Shown here piece after piece: positions 8,689 to 17,349 of a stretch of DNA of 64,000 nt. Both the position numbers and the translations under genes were made by a program. The notes under the pieces are model-generated. The model had not been told where the DNA came from and did not search any database. It saw only the letters and a list, made by a program, of their open reading frames with translations. The DNA comes from TMED23 sp964566055 (GTDB taxonomy: Bacteria > Pseudomonadota > Alphaproteobacteria > Rhodospirillales > UBA2165), in contig CAZMHI010000004.1 in NCBI GenBank assembly GCA_964566055.1, forward strand, positions 56,393-120,392. The letters are read 5' to 3'. Position 1 is the first letter of the stretch; each line of letters begins with the position of its first letter.

Positions 8689-9359
8689 AAATGTCACGAA
8701 TTATCCCTCGTCTGATTCTGCTTACCGGTATTGTGGCAGCGATTATCTGGGTTGGCCGGAATTTTGATCAGCTGGATTCTGCAGCGCTTGATGTCTGGCT
8801 TTCGGAGTTTGGGATTTGGGCGCCGCTCGCTTTTATAGTTCTTTATATAATTGCCACAGTTATTTTTATGCCGGGGTCACTGTTTGCGCTCGCCGCCGGG
8901 GCTTTGTTCGGCCCAATTTGGGGCTCCCTGTTAAGTTTATTGGGCGCGACCTTGGGGGCCGGCATGGCGTTTGTGATCGCCCGCTACTTTGCCGGTGATT
9001 GGGTCGCCCGAAAAACCGGCGGTGGGTTAAAAAAATTTATCGAGGGCGTTGAGGCTGAAAACTGGCGCTTCGTTGCCTTTGTGCGCCTGGTGCCGTTATT
9101 CCCGTTTAATTTAACCAATTATGCGCTGGGCCTTACGCGCATAAAATTAGTGCCTTATGTTATCACCTCTTTCATTTGCATGGCACCCGGTGGCGTGGCC
9201 TACACTTGGCTAGGTCATGCAGGACGCGAAGCCTTTGACGGCAATATTGCTGCTATTCAATGGGGCATATTGGCTCTGGCCTTACTCGCCGCAATTGCCT
9301 TTTTGCCGCGCCTCGTGCGCCGCCTGAAAGAAAATGGCGCGCCTCAACTTTCTGCTTAG
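8685..9359 (+). CDS. TVP38/TMEM64 (DedA-like, SNARE-associated) membrane protein
   Basis: 224 residues, strongly hydrophobic, with the VTT-domain pattern: PGSLFALAAGALFGPIWGS, then FVAFVRLVPLFPFNLTNYALGL and a Gly-rich helix. Members are inner-membrane proteins of poorly known function, some linked to lipid transport. Translationally coupled (ATGA overlap) to the hydroxylase-like gene, which suggests a joint membrane role under the ArsR-rhodanese regulator. The 3' end overlaps by 4 bp the convergent molybdenum hydroxylase gene. Confidence 0.88.
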   Translation: MKMSRIIPRLILLTGIVAAIIWVGRNFDQLDSAALDVWLSEFGIWAPLAFIVLYIIATVIFMPGSLFALAAGALFGPIWGSLLSLLGATLGAGMAFVIARYFAGDWVARKTGGGLKKFIEGVEAENWRFVAFVRLVPLFPFNLTNYALGLTRIKLVPYVITSFICMAPGGVAYTWLGHAGREAFDGNIAAIQWGILALALLAAIAFLPRLVRRLKENGAPQLSA

Positions 9360-11650
9360 TTCTGCTTTGTTGCTTGTATCACCTGCCAGATAGACTCGGC
9401 TGTTGCAGGAGTATCGATATGATGGATACCTAACGGTGAGAGCGCATCAACCAAAGCATTGACGATGGTGGCAACGGCGCAGCCGGTGCCGATCTCACCC
9501 GCACCCTTGACGCCGAGCGGATTAACTTCGGTCGAGCTTGGATTGTCATAAGTTTCAATAAAGCACATATCTTTGGCTTTGGGCATGGCGTAATCCATGT
9601 AGGAGCCGGATAACAGTTGGCCGGTCTCAGCATCGTAGGCGATATTTTCGGATAAGACCTGCCCCAGCGCCTGGACAATGCCGCCTTTGACCTGGCCTTC
9701 AACTTGAGTAGGGTTAATCGACTTGCCGACATCGGTAACGGCAATATAGCGTTTAATCTCAACGCCACCGGTATCCGGGTCAACCTCAAGCTCGCAGATA
9801 TGACAACCCGAAGGGAAGGTCGGCGCGCTGGTTTTGTGAGTGCCGACAACCGTCAGGTCGTTTTCTTTGGCCAATTCGGCGAAGGTGATGGCGCGATCCG
9901 TACCGGCGACAGTAAAGGTTTGATCAGCAAAATCGATATCGGCTTCAGCTGCTTCCAAATGTTCGGCGGCGAGCTCTTTGCCTTTCTCAATGATCATACC
10001 GGTGGTTACAAATACAGCTGAGCCGCCTATACCTGATACTTTTGAGCCACCTGCACCAAAGCCTTTTTCCAACGTGCTGGTGTCACCTTCGACGATCTGT
10101 ACTTGATCTGGGCTCATCCCCAATTTCTCACAGATGATTTGGGTGTACATGGTGGCGTGGCCCTGGCCTTGATCCGTGGAGCCTGCGTAGAGCAGGGCGT
10201 TGCCATCCGCATCAATGCCGAGTTTGGCAAATTCCTGGCCGGGTGGCGCTGAGCTCTCTACATTGTTGCCCATGCCGAGGCCGAGCATTTTTCCCCGCTC
10301 TTGAGCTTCCTTGCGCCGCGCCGCGAAGCCGTCGTATTCAGCTTTAGTCAATGCCACTTCTTGGTTTTTCGGGAAATGTCCGGAATCATAAGGCGGGCCA
10401 AGGGCCGGTTTAAACGGCATCATGTCTTCGGCAATGAGATTGCGGCGGCGAAGTTCTGCCGGGTCAATGTCCAATTCCCGGGCCGCGATATCAATGATGC
10501 GCTCGATGACGTAGCCTGCATCGGGCCGGCCCGAGCCGCGATAGGGCGACATTGGGTTTGAATTCGAAAACACTGCTGTGGCGTGATAGTGAATGGCCGG
10601 TGTTTTATAGGCGCCGGCGAGGCCGCTGGTCGACATAATGATCGGGAAGGTCGACGTGGTTGAATAATAAGCGCCCGTGTTGGCTATCGAATGAACTCTA
10701 AGCGCCAGAAAATTAAAATTGTCATCCAAGGCGAGCTCTGCCTCGATGATTTTATCACGGGCATGATTGTCGCTGACAAAGGCTTCCGAGCGGTCGCTGA
10801 TCCATTTTACCGGCCGCCCATGTTTTTGTGAGGCCCAAACGGCGAGCGGCGTTTCGGAATACATTGAGCCCTTCATACCGAAGCTGCCACCGATATCGCC
10901 GGTAACCACCCGGAAATTCTCTTCTGGCTGATTGAAAAATTTATTGGCGAGAATCCCACGAGAACCAAAGGCAGCTTGAGTTGGCAAATGAACGGTGGTG
11001 AATTTGGTTTCAGGATTATAGTCGGCGACGACTCCCCTTGTTTCAATTGTGCTTGCGGTTAAGCGGTTGATGCGAATTTGATGTTTGACGATATGAGTCG
11101 CTGCAGCAAAGGCTTGGTCGGTGGCCTCGATATCCCCCTGATGATACTCGTAGGCAATATTATTAGGACAGTCATCCCGGACCAGCGGCGCACCATCAGA
11201 TATTGCTTGGGCCGGGCCAACCACAGCTGGCAGTATTTTATACTCAACATTTATTAACTCGGCGGCATCCTGGGCCTGTGTCTTGCTTTCAGCGACAATG
11301 AAGGCGACGCCATCGCCGACATAGCGGACCCGCTCGGCGGCCAGGGGATAATGTTTGGCTGGATAAATTTTCTCCGGATCAAAGGTCGGCAGGGTAGCCA
11401 AATTATGCGGCATTTCGCCGAGCCCAGCAGCCAGATAATCAGCGCCGGTGAACACATCGACCACACCCGGTGCAGCTTTGGCAGTGCCAACATCAATTGT
11501 TACTATCTCAGCATGCGCGTGCGGTGAGCGCAGCATGTGGCCATAGAGCTGATTGGGCAGGATATTATCATCAATAAACTGGCCATTACCCTTGAGTAAG
11601 CGCGGGTCTTCGGTCCGGACTACGGGTGAATTGGGGCTGAATTTATTCAT
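9356..11650 (-). CDS. Xanthine dehydrogenase family molybdopterin-binding (large) subunit
   Basis: 764 residues, the usual length for a CoxL/CutL/XdhB-like large subunit that binds the molybdenum cofactor. Seen: the a/b hammerhead start (RTEDPRLLKGNGQFIDD, GHMLRSPHAHAEI), GDIGGSFGMKG, the SPYRGSGRPDAGYVIERIID stretch, and near the end VKGAGEIGTGCAVATIVNAL with the expected Glu. The CO-dehydrogenase-specific AYRCSFR loop is not present (SPYRGSGR instead), so CO oxidation is unlikely; hydroxylation of an aldehyde, aromatic or heterocycle is more plausible. No FAD-binding or 2Fe-2S subunit gene is adjacent, which is unusual. Confidence 0.88.
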   Translation of the reverse strand: MNKFSPNSPVVRTEDPRLLKGNGQFIDDNILPNQLYGHMLRSPHAHAEIVTIDVGTAKAAPGVVDVFTGADYLAAGLGEMPHNLATLPTFDPEKIYPAKHYPLAAERVRYVGDGVAFIVAESKTQAQDAAELINVEYKILPAVVGPAQAISDGAPLVRDDCPNNIAYEYHQGDIEATDQAFAAATHIVKHQIRINRLTASTIETRGVVADYNPETKFTTVHLPTQAAFGSRGILANKFFNQPEENFRVVTGDIGGSFGMKGSMYSETPLAVWASQKHGRPVKWISDRSEAFVSDNHARDKIIEAELALDDNFNFLALRVHSIANTGAYYSTTSTFPIIMSTSGLAGAYKTPAIHYHATAVFSNSNPMSPYRGSGRPDAGYVIERIIDIAARELDIDPAELRRRNLIAEDMMPFKPALGPPYDSGHFPKNQEVALTKAEYDGFAARRKEAQERGKMLGLGMGNNVESSAPPGQEFAKLGIDADGNALLYAGSTDQGQGHATMYTQIICEKLGMSPDQVQIVEGDTSTLEKGFGAGGSKVSGIGGSAVFVTTGMIIEKGKELAAEHLEAAEADIDFADQTFTVAGTDRAITFAELAKENDLTVVGTHKTSAPTFPSGCHICELEVDPDTGGVEIKRYIAVTDVGKSINPTQVEGQVKGGIVQALGQVLSENIAYDAETGQLLSGSYMDYAMPKAKDMCFIETYDNPSSTEVNPLGVKGAGEIGTGCAVATIVNALVDALSPLGIHHIDTPATAESIWQVIQATKQN

Positions 11651-11794
11651 GCATTGCTACCCTGAAAGTATAATTATTTTCGCTACTGTAGAGAGCAAAT
11701 TCGGGACCTGCAAGCGATCTCAGAGCGGCTGTTAAGGGGGTGTTATTGCGGCGAATTACGGTTATAGATAGCGCTAATTTTAAGGAGTTTTCTG

Positions 11795-12007
11795 GTGGGT
11801 AAAATTTTCGTGCCATTGTTTGTCATCGTGTTGATTGCGGTTTCTTTCTGGATGTTCCGCTACCAATATTTCGACAAGGAATTTGAGGGGCGAAAATATA
11901 CCACCCGCCGTCATATCGTTACCGGTGAAGAGTGTTACTTTGTCGGCGAATTCAAGCGTTCTGAAATTAAACGTTTGAACCTCGTGCATTGTGCGATGGC
12001 GGAGTAG
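11795..12007 (+). CDS. Small membrane protein of unknown function
   Basis: 70 codons from GTG 11795, with an AAGGAG site 7 bp upstream that makes translation credible. Residues 4-21 form one hydrophobic helix (IFVPLFVIVLIAVSFWMF), followed by a charged tail with Cys in EECYFVGEF and a terminal LVHCAMAE. No family recognised. It sits alone between the minus-strand molybdenum hydroxylase and the RNA methyltransferase. Confidence 0.6.
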   Translation: MGKIFVPLFVIVLIAVSFWMFRYQYFDKEFEGRKYTTRRHIVTGEECYFVGEFKRSEIKRLNLVHCAMAE

Positions 12008-12011
12008 AGAT

Positions 12012-13307
12012 TTATCCCCGCTCAAACAGCGCAACCAATTCGACATGCGCGGAATATTTAAATTGATCGACCGGCGTGACGCATTTCAGCTCATAGCCGC
12101 CTCCGACCAGTGTTGCAGCGTCTCTCGCAAAACTCACCGGATCACAGGATACAGCGACGACGGATTTGACACTTGAGGCAGCAAGCTGTTCGGCTTGCAC
12201 TTTGGCGCCGGCACGCGGTGGATCAAACAGCACGGCCTCAAATTTATTAAGTTCGGCTGGCATGAGCGGCCTTTCAAATAGATCTCGCTCGACGGCTTCA
12301 ACAGGTTTCAGATTTTGGGCGTTGTTGGCCGCATGAGTCAAAGCGGCGATGCTGGGTGCATCATTGTCGGCGGCAAAAACCGCGGCAAATTCAGCAAGCC
12401 GAAGCGCGAAGGGTCCAACACCGCAAAAGAGATCGGCGATTTTGAGGGCTTCTTCGAGATGTTCCAGTACTAGATTGGTGAGTATTTCCTCTCCGGCCTG
12501 AGTTGCTTGCAAAAAACAGGCGGGTGGTAAAATTAGCTTGGTGTCACCGATTTCGATACTCGGCGATTGGCGTTCAATAATTGTTTCACCATCAAAGGTG
12601 ATGCGGGCCAGGTTATGCTCATTTGCTAACTCGGTGATCTCGGTAAAAATTTCAGCACCGTCTATGGCCGCGCCGCGAATATTGCAGTCGAGCCCGTTAT
12701 CGGTGGTTGTAAATTGAATATCCAGAGGTTTGGAGCGCGTCGGCACCAAATTGGCCAATGCGCGGGCGATGTCCAAACCTGAAGTGAGTTTAGGCTCCAG
12801 AATAGGACATGCATCGAGGTCGAGAATGCGGTGGCTGCGGGCTTTCATAAAACCCGCGTTGATTTCATTTTTTTCTCGTTTGGCATGGAACGTCACCCGG
12901 CGGCGGCCTTCGCCATGGCTATCGATCAGCGGATCGATTTCAGGTGCAAGGCCCTTATGGGAAAGGGCGGTTTCGACAATCCCGCGTTTCCAATCTTGGT
13001 AGAGGGCAGGGGAGACATGCTGCAACGCACAACCGCCACAAATGCCAAAATGGGGACAGATCGGTTCGACCCGATCCGCCGAGGCGGTTTTGATGGTTAG
13101 AATTTGGGAACGGTTGCCAGTGCGCTCAATATCGACGATTTCACCAGCCAGCGAAAAGGGCACGAAGCAGGTCTCGCCATTTGCCAGGGTGGCAATGCCA
13201 TCACCACGCCGGCCAAGCTCGGTAATCTCAACCGTTTCCTGAATTTTTTCCGGGGCAGTGTAGTTCTGCGGCCGGGCTTTGCGACGAGGTTTACGATGGC
13301 GCGCCAT
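12012..13307 (-). CDS. Class I SAM-dependent RNA (uracil-5) methyltransferase, RumA/RlmD-like
   Basis: 431 residues. A basic start is followed by a TRAM domain (VEITELGRRGDGIATLANGETCFVPF), an iron-sulfur-type cluster CPHFGICGGCALQH, and a C-terminal Rossmann methyltransferase with DLFCGVGPFALRLAEFA, LFDPPRAGAK and the catalytic Cys in VAVSCDPVSFARDA. This is the layout of enzymes that make m5U in rRNA or tRNA. ATG 13307 has AAGGAG five bases upstream. The adjacent OsmC gene ends just before it on the same strand. Confidence 0.93.
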   Translation of the reverse strand: MARHRKPRRKARPQNYTAPEKIQETVEITELGRRGDGIATLANGETCFVPFSLAGEIVDIERTGNRSQILTIKTASADRVEPICPHFGICGGCALQHVSPALYQDWKRGIVETALSHKGLAPEIDPLIDSHGEGRRRVTFHAKREKNEINAGFMKARSHRILDLDACPILEPKLTSGLDIARALANLVPTRSKPLDIQFTTTDNGLDCNIRGAAIDGAEIFTEITELANEHNLARITFDGETIIERQSPSIEIGDTKLILPPACFLQATQAGEEILTNLVLEHLEEALKIADLFCGVGPFALRLAEFAAVFAADNDAPSIAALTHAANNAQNLKPVEAVERDLFERPLMPAELNKFEAVLFDPPRAGAKVQAEQLAASSVKSVVAVSCDPVSFARDAATLVGGGYELKCVTPVDQFKYSAHVELVALFERG

Positions 13308-13316
13308 CAGCACTCC

Positions 13317-13811
13317 TTATTTCGGCATGTTTTGTTTTAGGGGCAGAATATGCCATTCAACTTCGGGTTCGATCCCGGCATCATCCAGTAAGGCGCCAAT
13401 CGGGCAACGATCAATTGAAAGCTGTTTAAGACGTTCGACCTTGGTATCAGGCTCGTCGGTTTCGATGCTGATGATCATTTTTGCTCCAACAAAACGCAAA
13501 ATCTTACTATCAGCTTCACGTCCTTCGCCCATACCAGAATCAATGATCGCATCAATTTTAATTTCACCATACTTAAGCCGCATCGCTTCAGCGACCTTGA
13601 CGACTTGCACGGTTTGACAGGAGGCGAGGGCAGCGGAGAAATGGAGGAGGGGAGATGCCCCGTCATCCTTGCCGCCGCGTTCCGGCGGCTCATCAATGAT
13701 GATGGCATGATTGTCCATTTGAATATCACATCTGACAGTGCCAGCTGCTGTAACGGAGCGCGCCGTCCTGGTGCGCGGTTCTGGTTTTTCTTTGAGTTTG
13801 ATGGCGCTCAT
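13317..13811 (-). CDS. OsmC family protein
   Basis: 164 residues of the OsmC/Ohr fold, seen in LHFSAALASCQTVQVVKVAEAMRLKYGEIKIDA (Cys one) and the C-terminal RLKQLSIDRCPIGALLDDAG (Cys two). The two cysteines are the peroxidatic pair of thiol-dependent peroxidases that reduce organic hydroperoxides. ATG 13811 follows a GGGGAA site. Probably co-transcribed with the RNA methyltransferase (10 bp gap). The gene is divergent from the ubiD-Sec-AhpD-marR operon. Confidence 0.88.
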   Translation of the reverse strand: MSAIKLKEKPEPRTRTARSVTAAGTVRCDIQMDNHAIIIDEPPERGGKDDGASPLLHFSAALASCQTVQVVKVAEAMRLKYGEIKIDAIIDSGMGEGREADSKILRFVGAKMIISIETDEPDTKVERLKQLSIDRCPIGALLDDAGIEPEVEWHILPLKQNMPK

Positions 13812-13912
13812 TCTGTTCCCCAATAATTTTAGTGTGCGTGAAGCCCGGCATTTTAGGTTTCATCACCCCGATAGCAAACGTTTACAATTATCATTGACTC
13901 ATTTTTTAAAAA

Positions 13913-13931
13913 TAGCTAAGTTACTTAGCTA
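13913..13931. promoter_or_regulatory. MarR-type operator upstream of the UbiD operon
   Basis: Perfect inverted repeat TAGCTAAGT-T-ACTTAGCTA, 9-bp arms around a single base, ending 16 bp before ATG 13948. A TTGACT -35-like box at 13894-13899 would put the -10 region inside the palindrome, so binding would block RNA polymerase. The MarR protein encoded as third gene of this operon is the obvious candidate ligand-controlled repressor (inference). Confidence 0.7.
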
Positions 13932-13947
13932 AATAAGGGAGGGTAGA

Positions 13948-15318
13948 ATGGCGAAGAACCAACTTGATCCCGATCTCAGGGGCTATCTGGAAACCAATAA
14001 GGATATTCTGACGGTTATTGAAAAGCCGGTGAGCATCAATGATATCGGTGCGCTGTCGGCGCAAAGCGACGGTCCAATCCTGTTTGAGAATATAAAGGAA
14101 CATCCGGGCTTTAGATTGTGCGATATGCTGGTGCGTCACCGCTGGTCGCAATGCCGGGCATTAGGTGTTGAAGAAAAGGACTATCTGCCGACATTAGCAC
14201 AGCGCTTGCGCAAACCGCCGCGGGGTTTAGTTGATGTTGAGACCGGCCCGGTTAAAGAAGTGATCTGGACTGGCAAAGAGGCAGACTGGCTCAAATTGCC
14301 GATTCCCATTCATTCTGAGCAGGAAGACAAGCCCTATGTCACGGCGATGAATATCGTCAAAGACCCAGAGACCAGCTTTTATAATTCATCCCATGCCGGC
14401 ACTCAGGCGGTCGGCCCTCAAAAAGGGTTGGTGAGTTTTATCACGCCCCATACCCACGCCATTATCCAAAAATATTTGGCCCGGGGTGAAAAAGAAATGC
14501 CGATTGCGGTGGTGTTTGGCATCCCGCCCGCATTTGAAATTATGGGTAATTTTTCCGGCCTTCATATGGATTTGTGGGGTGAGATGGAAATGGTTGGCAC
14601 GATCATGGATATGGATATTGAAATGGTGCCCTGTGAAACCATTCCGCTGACCGTGCCGGCTCATGCCGAAATTATCGTGGAGGCGGTGGTCGACCTAGAA
14701 AGCCAGACTGATATTGGTGTTGGTGTCTCACCTTCAATGTATTATCTGCCGAAGACTGCGACTTTGCCGGATATGCATATTAAGGCGATTACCATGCGGG
14801 AAGACCGGCCGATCTATCGCAATCATCTTACGACGCCGGATACAGATCATCAGACCCTGCCGCGCTTGTGTCACGAAGCCGTGCTTTTTAACCGGCTCAC
14901 AGAGATTGGTGTCAAAGTCCACGATGTACAGTTCCCAACCTGGGGAGCCGCACTTTCCTGTATAATCCAGCTTGAGGCGCCTCGGGAAGGCTTTATCAAC
15001 GACGCGTTATTACAAGCGATGGGATCACCCTGGCTCAACACCAAAATGGTCGTTGCCGTCAGCCCGGACACCGATATTTCAAATGCGCAAGAAGTTTATC
15101 ATGCCATAGCGACGCGCTGCGATCCGTCCCGGGACATAATTATTGCTGACAATACGAGGGGCTCACCGTTCGATCCATCGGGTGAGCCAATCGATGCATT
15201 TTGGCGGACGGTCGGCAAGATCGGTATTGATGCCACCGCCAAATCACGGAATTTAGCCGATCATGAACGCGCCTGGCCTTTGAATTGGGGCAAGGTCAAA
15301 CTCGAAGACTATTTATAA
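13948..15318 (+). CDS. UbiD family decarboxylase
   Basis: 456 residues, prenylated-FMN-dependent (de)carboxylase family that acts on aromatic or unsaturated acids. Features typical of UbiD: an N-terminal half with PKGLVSFITPHTHAI, PIAVVFGIPPAFEIMG and LWGEMEMVGTIMDM, an invariant-style Glu in CETIPLTVPAHAEIIVEAVV, and the C-terminal ADNTRGSPFDPSGEPIDAFWRTVGKIGIDAT. The usual UbiX flavin prenyltransferase partner is not in the window. First gene of an operon with the Sec-AhpD and MarR genes behind a palindromic operator, so its substrate is probably an aromatic acid sensed by MarR. Confidence 0.88.
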   Translation: MAKNQLDPDLRGYLETNKDILTVIEKPVSINDIGALSAQSDGPILFENIKEHPGFRLCDMLVRHRWSQCRALGVEEKDYLPTLAQRLRKPPRGLVDVETGPVKEVIWTGKEADWLKLPIPIHSEQEDKPYVTAMNIVKDPETSFYNSSHAGTQAVGPQKGLVSFITPHTHAIIQKYLARGEKEMPIAVVFGIPPAFEIMGNFSGLHMDLWGEMEMVGTIMDMDIEMVPCETIPLTVPAHAEIIVEAVVDLESQTDIGVGVSPSMYYLPKTATLPDMHIKAITMREDRPIYRNHLTTPDTDHQTLPRLCHEAVLFNRLTEIGVKVHDVQFPTWGAALSCIIQLEAPREGFINDALLQAMGSPWLNTKMVVAVSPDTDISNAQEVYHAIATRCDPSRDIIIADNTRGSPFDPSGEPIDAFWRTVGKIGIDATAKSRNLADHERAWPLNWGKVKLEDYL

Positions 15319-15330
15319 GGAGGAAGTCAT

Positions 15331-15951
15331 ATGGATGCACCAAACCCTAAAATTACCAAAGAAGAAGAACCGTTTATTCCTTATGTTGAGGAAGAAAACT
15401 ATCCGGAAAGCCTGCAGCCTCTGCTTGGGCCCTATATTGAGCGGATGGGATTCTTACCCAACGCCTTGAAACTATATATGCACCGGCCGGAAATCGCCGG
15501 CACGCTTTTTGCGCTCAACAGTAACATTATGCGCGATCCATCTTCGACCCTGGATCAGCAGCTCAAACGTAAATTGGGCACGGTTGCGAGTAAGATCAAC
15601 GGGTGCACCTATTGAACAAGCCATGGCTGCGGCGTGCTGCAGAACGATGGTGAAGACGGTGCCGAAGGCTGGGATTTTGACAACGAAGAACTTTCCGAGT
15701 TGTTGACCGATCCGCAGCCCAAGGACGATTTCGAAAAGGCTTGTTTTGACTATGTTGAAGCGGCTTCTTTCGACCCGGCCAATGTGCCGGACGAGGTGTT
15801 GGAAAATCTCAAAAAGCACCTCACGCCCCCGCAAGTGGTTGAACTCGCTTGTGTTGTTGGCTTCTGGAAGATGTACAATACTATCCACGACAGTTTGAAG
15901 ATTCCGCTTGAGAAGCATCTTCATGCGGTTTCGGGTTTTGTTGATCTTTAG
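15331..15951 (+). CDS. Selenocysteine-containing AhpD-like (CMD family) protein
   Basis: 206-residue protein if TGA 15613-15615 is read as Sec95. The motif becomes C92-T-Y-U95-x-x-H98, which is the AhpD C-x-x-C-x-x-H site with the second Cys replaced by Sec. Both halves fit the CMD family: LQPLLGPYIERMGFLPNALKLY before and LKKHLTPPQVVELACVVGFWKMYNTIHD after, in one frame. A six-pair stem CTGCGG/CTGCAG with loop CGTG lies at 15627-15642, 11 nt after the UGA, a suitable place for a bacterial SECIS. The AGGAGG site is 9 bp before ATG 15331. It sits between UbiD and MarR, so it likely handles peroxide or a reactive product of that pathway. Confidence 0.9.
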
Positions 15952-15959
15952 AACTTTCA

Positions 15960-16466
15960 ATGAAACTTAAATCTACCAACCGAGATGAATTGCTGGAAGC
16001 GGGTTCAGATGTCCGCTTCCGGCAGCTTGTCTATGATTTGTTTACGATCTCGACGCATATGCAAAGCGTGCGCGATCATGTCGCCGAGCGCATCGGCGTT
16101 ACCGGTCCGCAATACAGTATCCTGTTGGCGATCGCAGAAATGGGAAATGATGTCGGGGTCAGCGTAAAGCGCGTTGCCGAGCATCTGCATGTTAGCGGCG
16201 CCTTTGTCACCGCCGAGACCGGTAAATTGATAAAGACCGGATACTTGAATAAGCAGCAAGACCAGGATGACCGGCGCGCTGTGCGCCTGACTTTATCAAC
16301 AAAAGGTCTTACGGAGATTGAACGCGTGTTGCCCGAGCTTAGAGAGATAAATGACACTTTCTTTGGCAGCTTGAATAAACCTGAATTTGAAGATTTGTCT
16401 ACTATCATTGCTGGCATGATCGGAGGCGCCGAGCGTGCAACCGAAAATACAAACTCTGACGGGTGA
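15960..16466 (+). CDS. MarR family transcriptional regulator
   Basis: 168 residues with a MarR winged helix: ITGPQ-like TGPQYSILLAIAEM, recognition region VSVKRVAEHLHVSGAFVTAETGKLI, and wing KQQDQDDRRAVRLTLSTKG. The DxR wing motif is present (DDRR). It begins 8 bp after the Sec-AhpD stop and closes the operon. It is the natural repressor for the palindrome at 13913-13931, giving a self-regulated aromatic-acid switch. Confidence 0.92.
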   Translation: MKLKSTNRDELLEAGSDVRFRQLVYDLFTISTHMQSVRDHVAERIGVTGPQYSILLAIAEMGNDVGVSVKRVAEHLHVSGAFVTAETGKLIKTGYLNKQQDQDDRRAVRLTLSTKGLTEIERVLPELREINDTFFGSLNKPEFEDLSTIIAGMIGGAERATENTNSDG

Positions 16467-16532
16467 CAATCATTATTCTGCATGTTAGAAGAATTCCAAA
16501 GTTGATTTTGCTAATAATGATGGGGAAAAAAT

Positions 16533-17318
16533 ATGCTAGCTCTCGTATCGCCGGCGAAAAAAATGGACTTTGCCGACCTTGGCCGGTCGCTGTCGTATAC
16601 TGAACCCGACTTTCCGAGTGATACCAGGCATTTGGTGGCCCGGGCTCGGAAACTAAAAAAATCCGATATTCAACAGTTGATGAATCTTAGCGACGACTTG
16701 ACGGATTTAAATTATCAAAGGTTCAAAGCATTTTCACGGCATCCCTCGCCAGATAACGCTAAGCAAGCTGTGATGGCTTTTGCGGGTGATACCTATCTTG
16801 GTCTCGATTCGGCAACCCTTGCCGATAAGGATTTGGATTATGCCCAGGATCATCTACGCATTTTGTCAGGTCTGTACGGATTGTTGCGCCCTCTTGATCT
16901 GATCCAGCCTTACCGACTTGAAATGGGCCGGCGGCTAACCAACAAGCGGGGTGAAAATCTTTATGATTTTTGGGGCGACAAGCTCGCCAAGGGCATCAAT
17001 AAAATTGTCAAAGATCATCAGGATTCAACAGTGATTAATTTGGCTTCCAATGAATATTTTAAAGCAGCCAACCAAAAAGCCATTAAATCACGCATTATTA
17101 GGCCGGTGTTTAAGGAGATCAAAGGCGATCGTGCGATGGTTATTGGTTTCCTGGCTAAAAAGGCGCGTGGTACGATGGCCCGCTTTATTATTCAAAACCA
17201 GGTAGAAAAATCTGAGGACTTGAAAGCCTTCGCAGAAGACCGTTTTAAATTCCAAGCCGATCAATCAGATGATAAAAAATGGGTGTTCAGCCGTAAATTT
17301 ATCCCGGTCGGCAGCTAG
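16533..17318 (+). CDS. yaaA: Peroxide stress protein YaaA (UPF0246)
   Basis: 261 residues, the normal size for YaaA/DUF328. Seen: the N-terminal LVSPAKKMDF, YLGLDSATL, LRILSGLYGLLRPLDLIQPYRLEMG, INLASNEYFKA and the C-terminal GFLAKKARGTMARFII. In E. coli YaaA limits DNA and protein damage from H2O2 by lowering free iron. Its place next to two redox operons fits an oxidative-stress theme. Monocistronic as far as can be seen. Confidence 0.95.
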   Translation: MLALVSPAKKMDFADLGRSLSYTEPDFPSDTRHLVARARKLKKSDIQQLMNLSDDLTDLNYQRFKAFSRHPSPDNAKQAVMAFAGDTYLGLDSATLADKDLDYAQDHLRILSGLYGLLRPLDLIQPYRLEMGRRLTNKRGENLYDFWGDKLAKGINKIVKDHQDSTVINLASNEYFKAANQKAIKSRIIRPVFKEIKGDRAMVIGFLAKKARGTMARFIIQNQVEKSEDLKAFAEDRFKFQADQSDDKKWVFSRKFIPVGS

Positions 17319-17349
17319 CCGTTATACCCAGTTATAATCGTTATCGTTT

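Noticed and set aside
15613..15615. Frameshift or nonsense mutation in the AhpD-like gene
   Set aside because: The frame continues unchanged for 111 codons with family features, and the TGA replaces one Cys of the C-x-x-C site.
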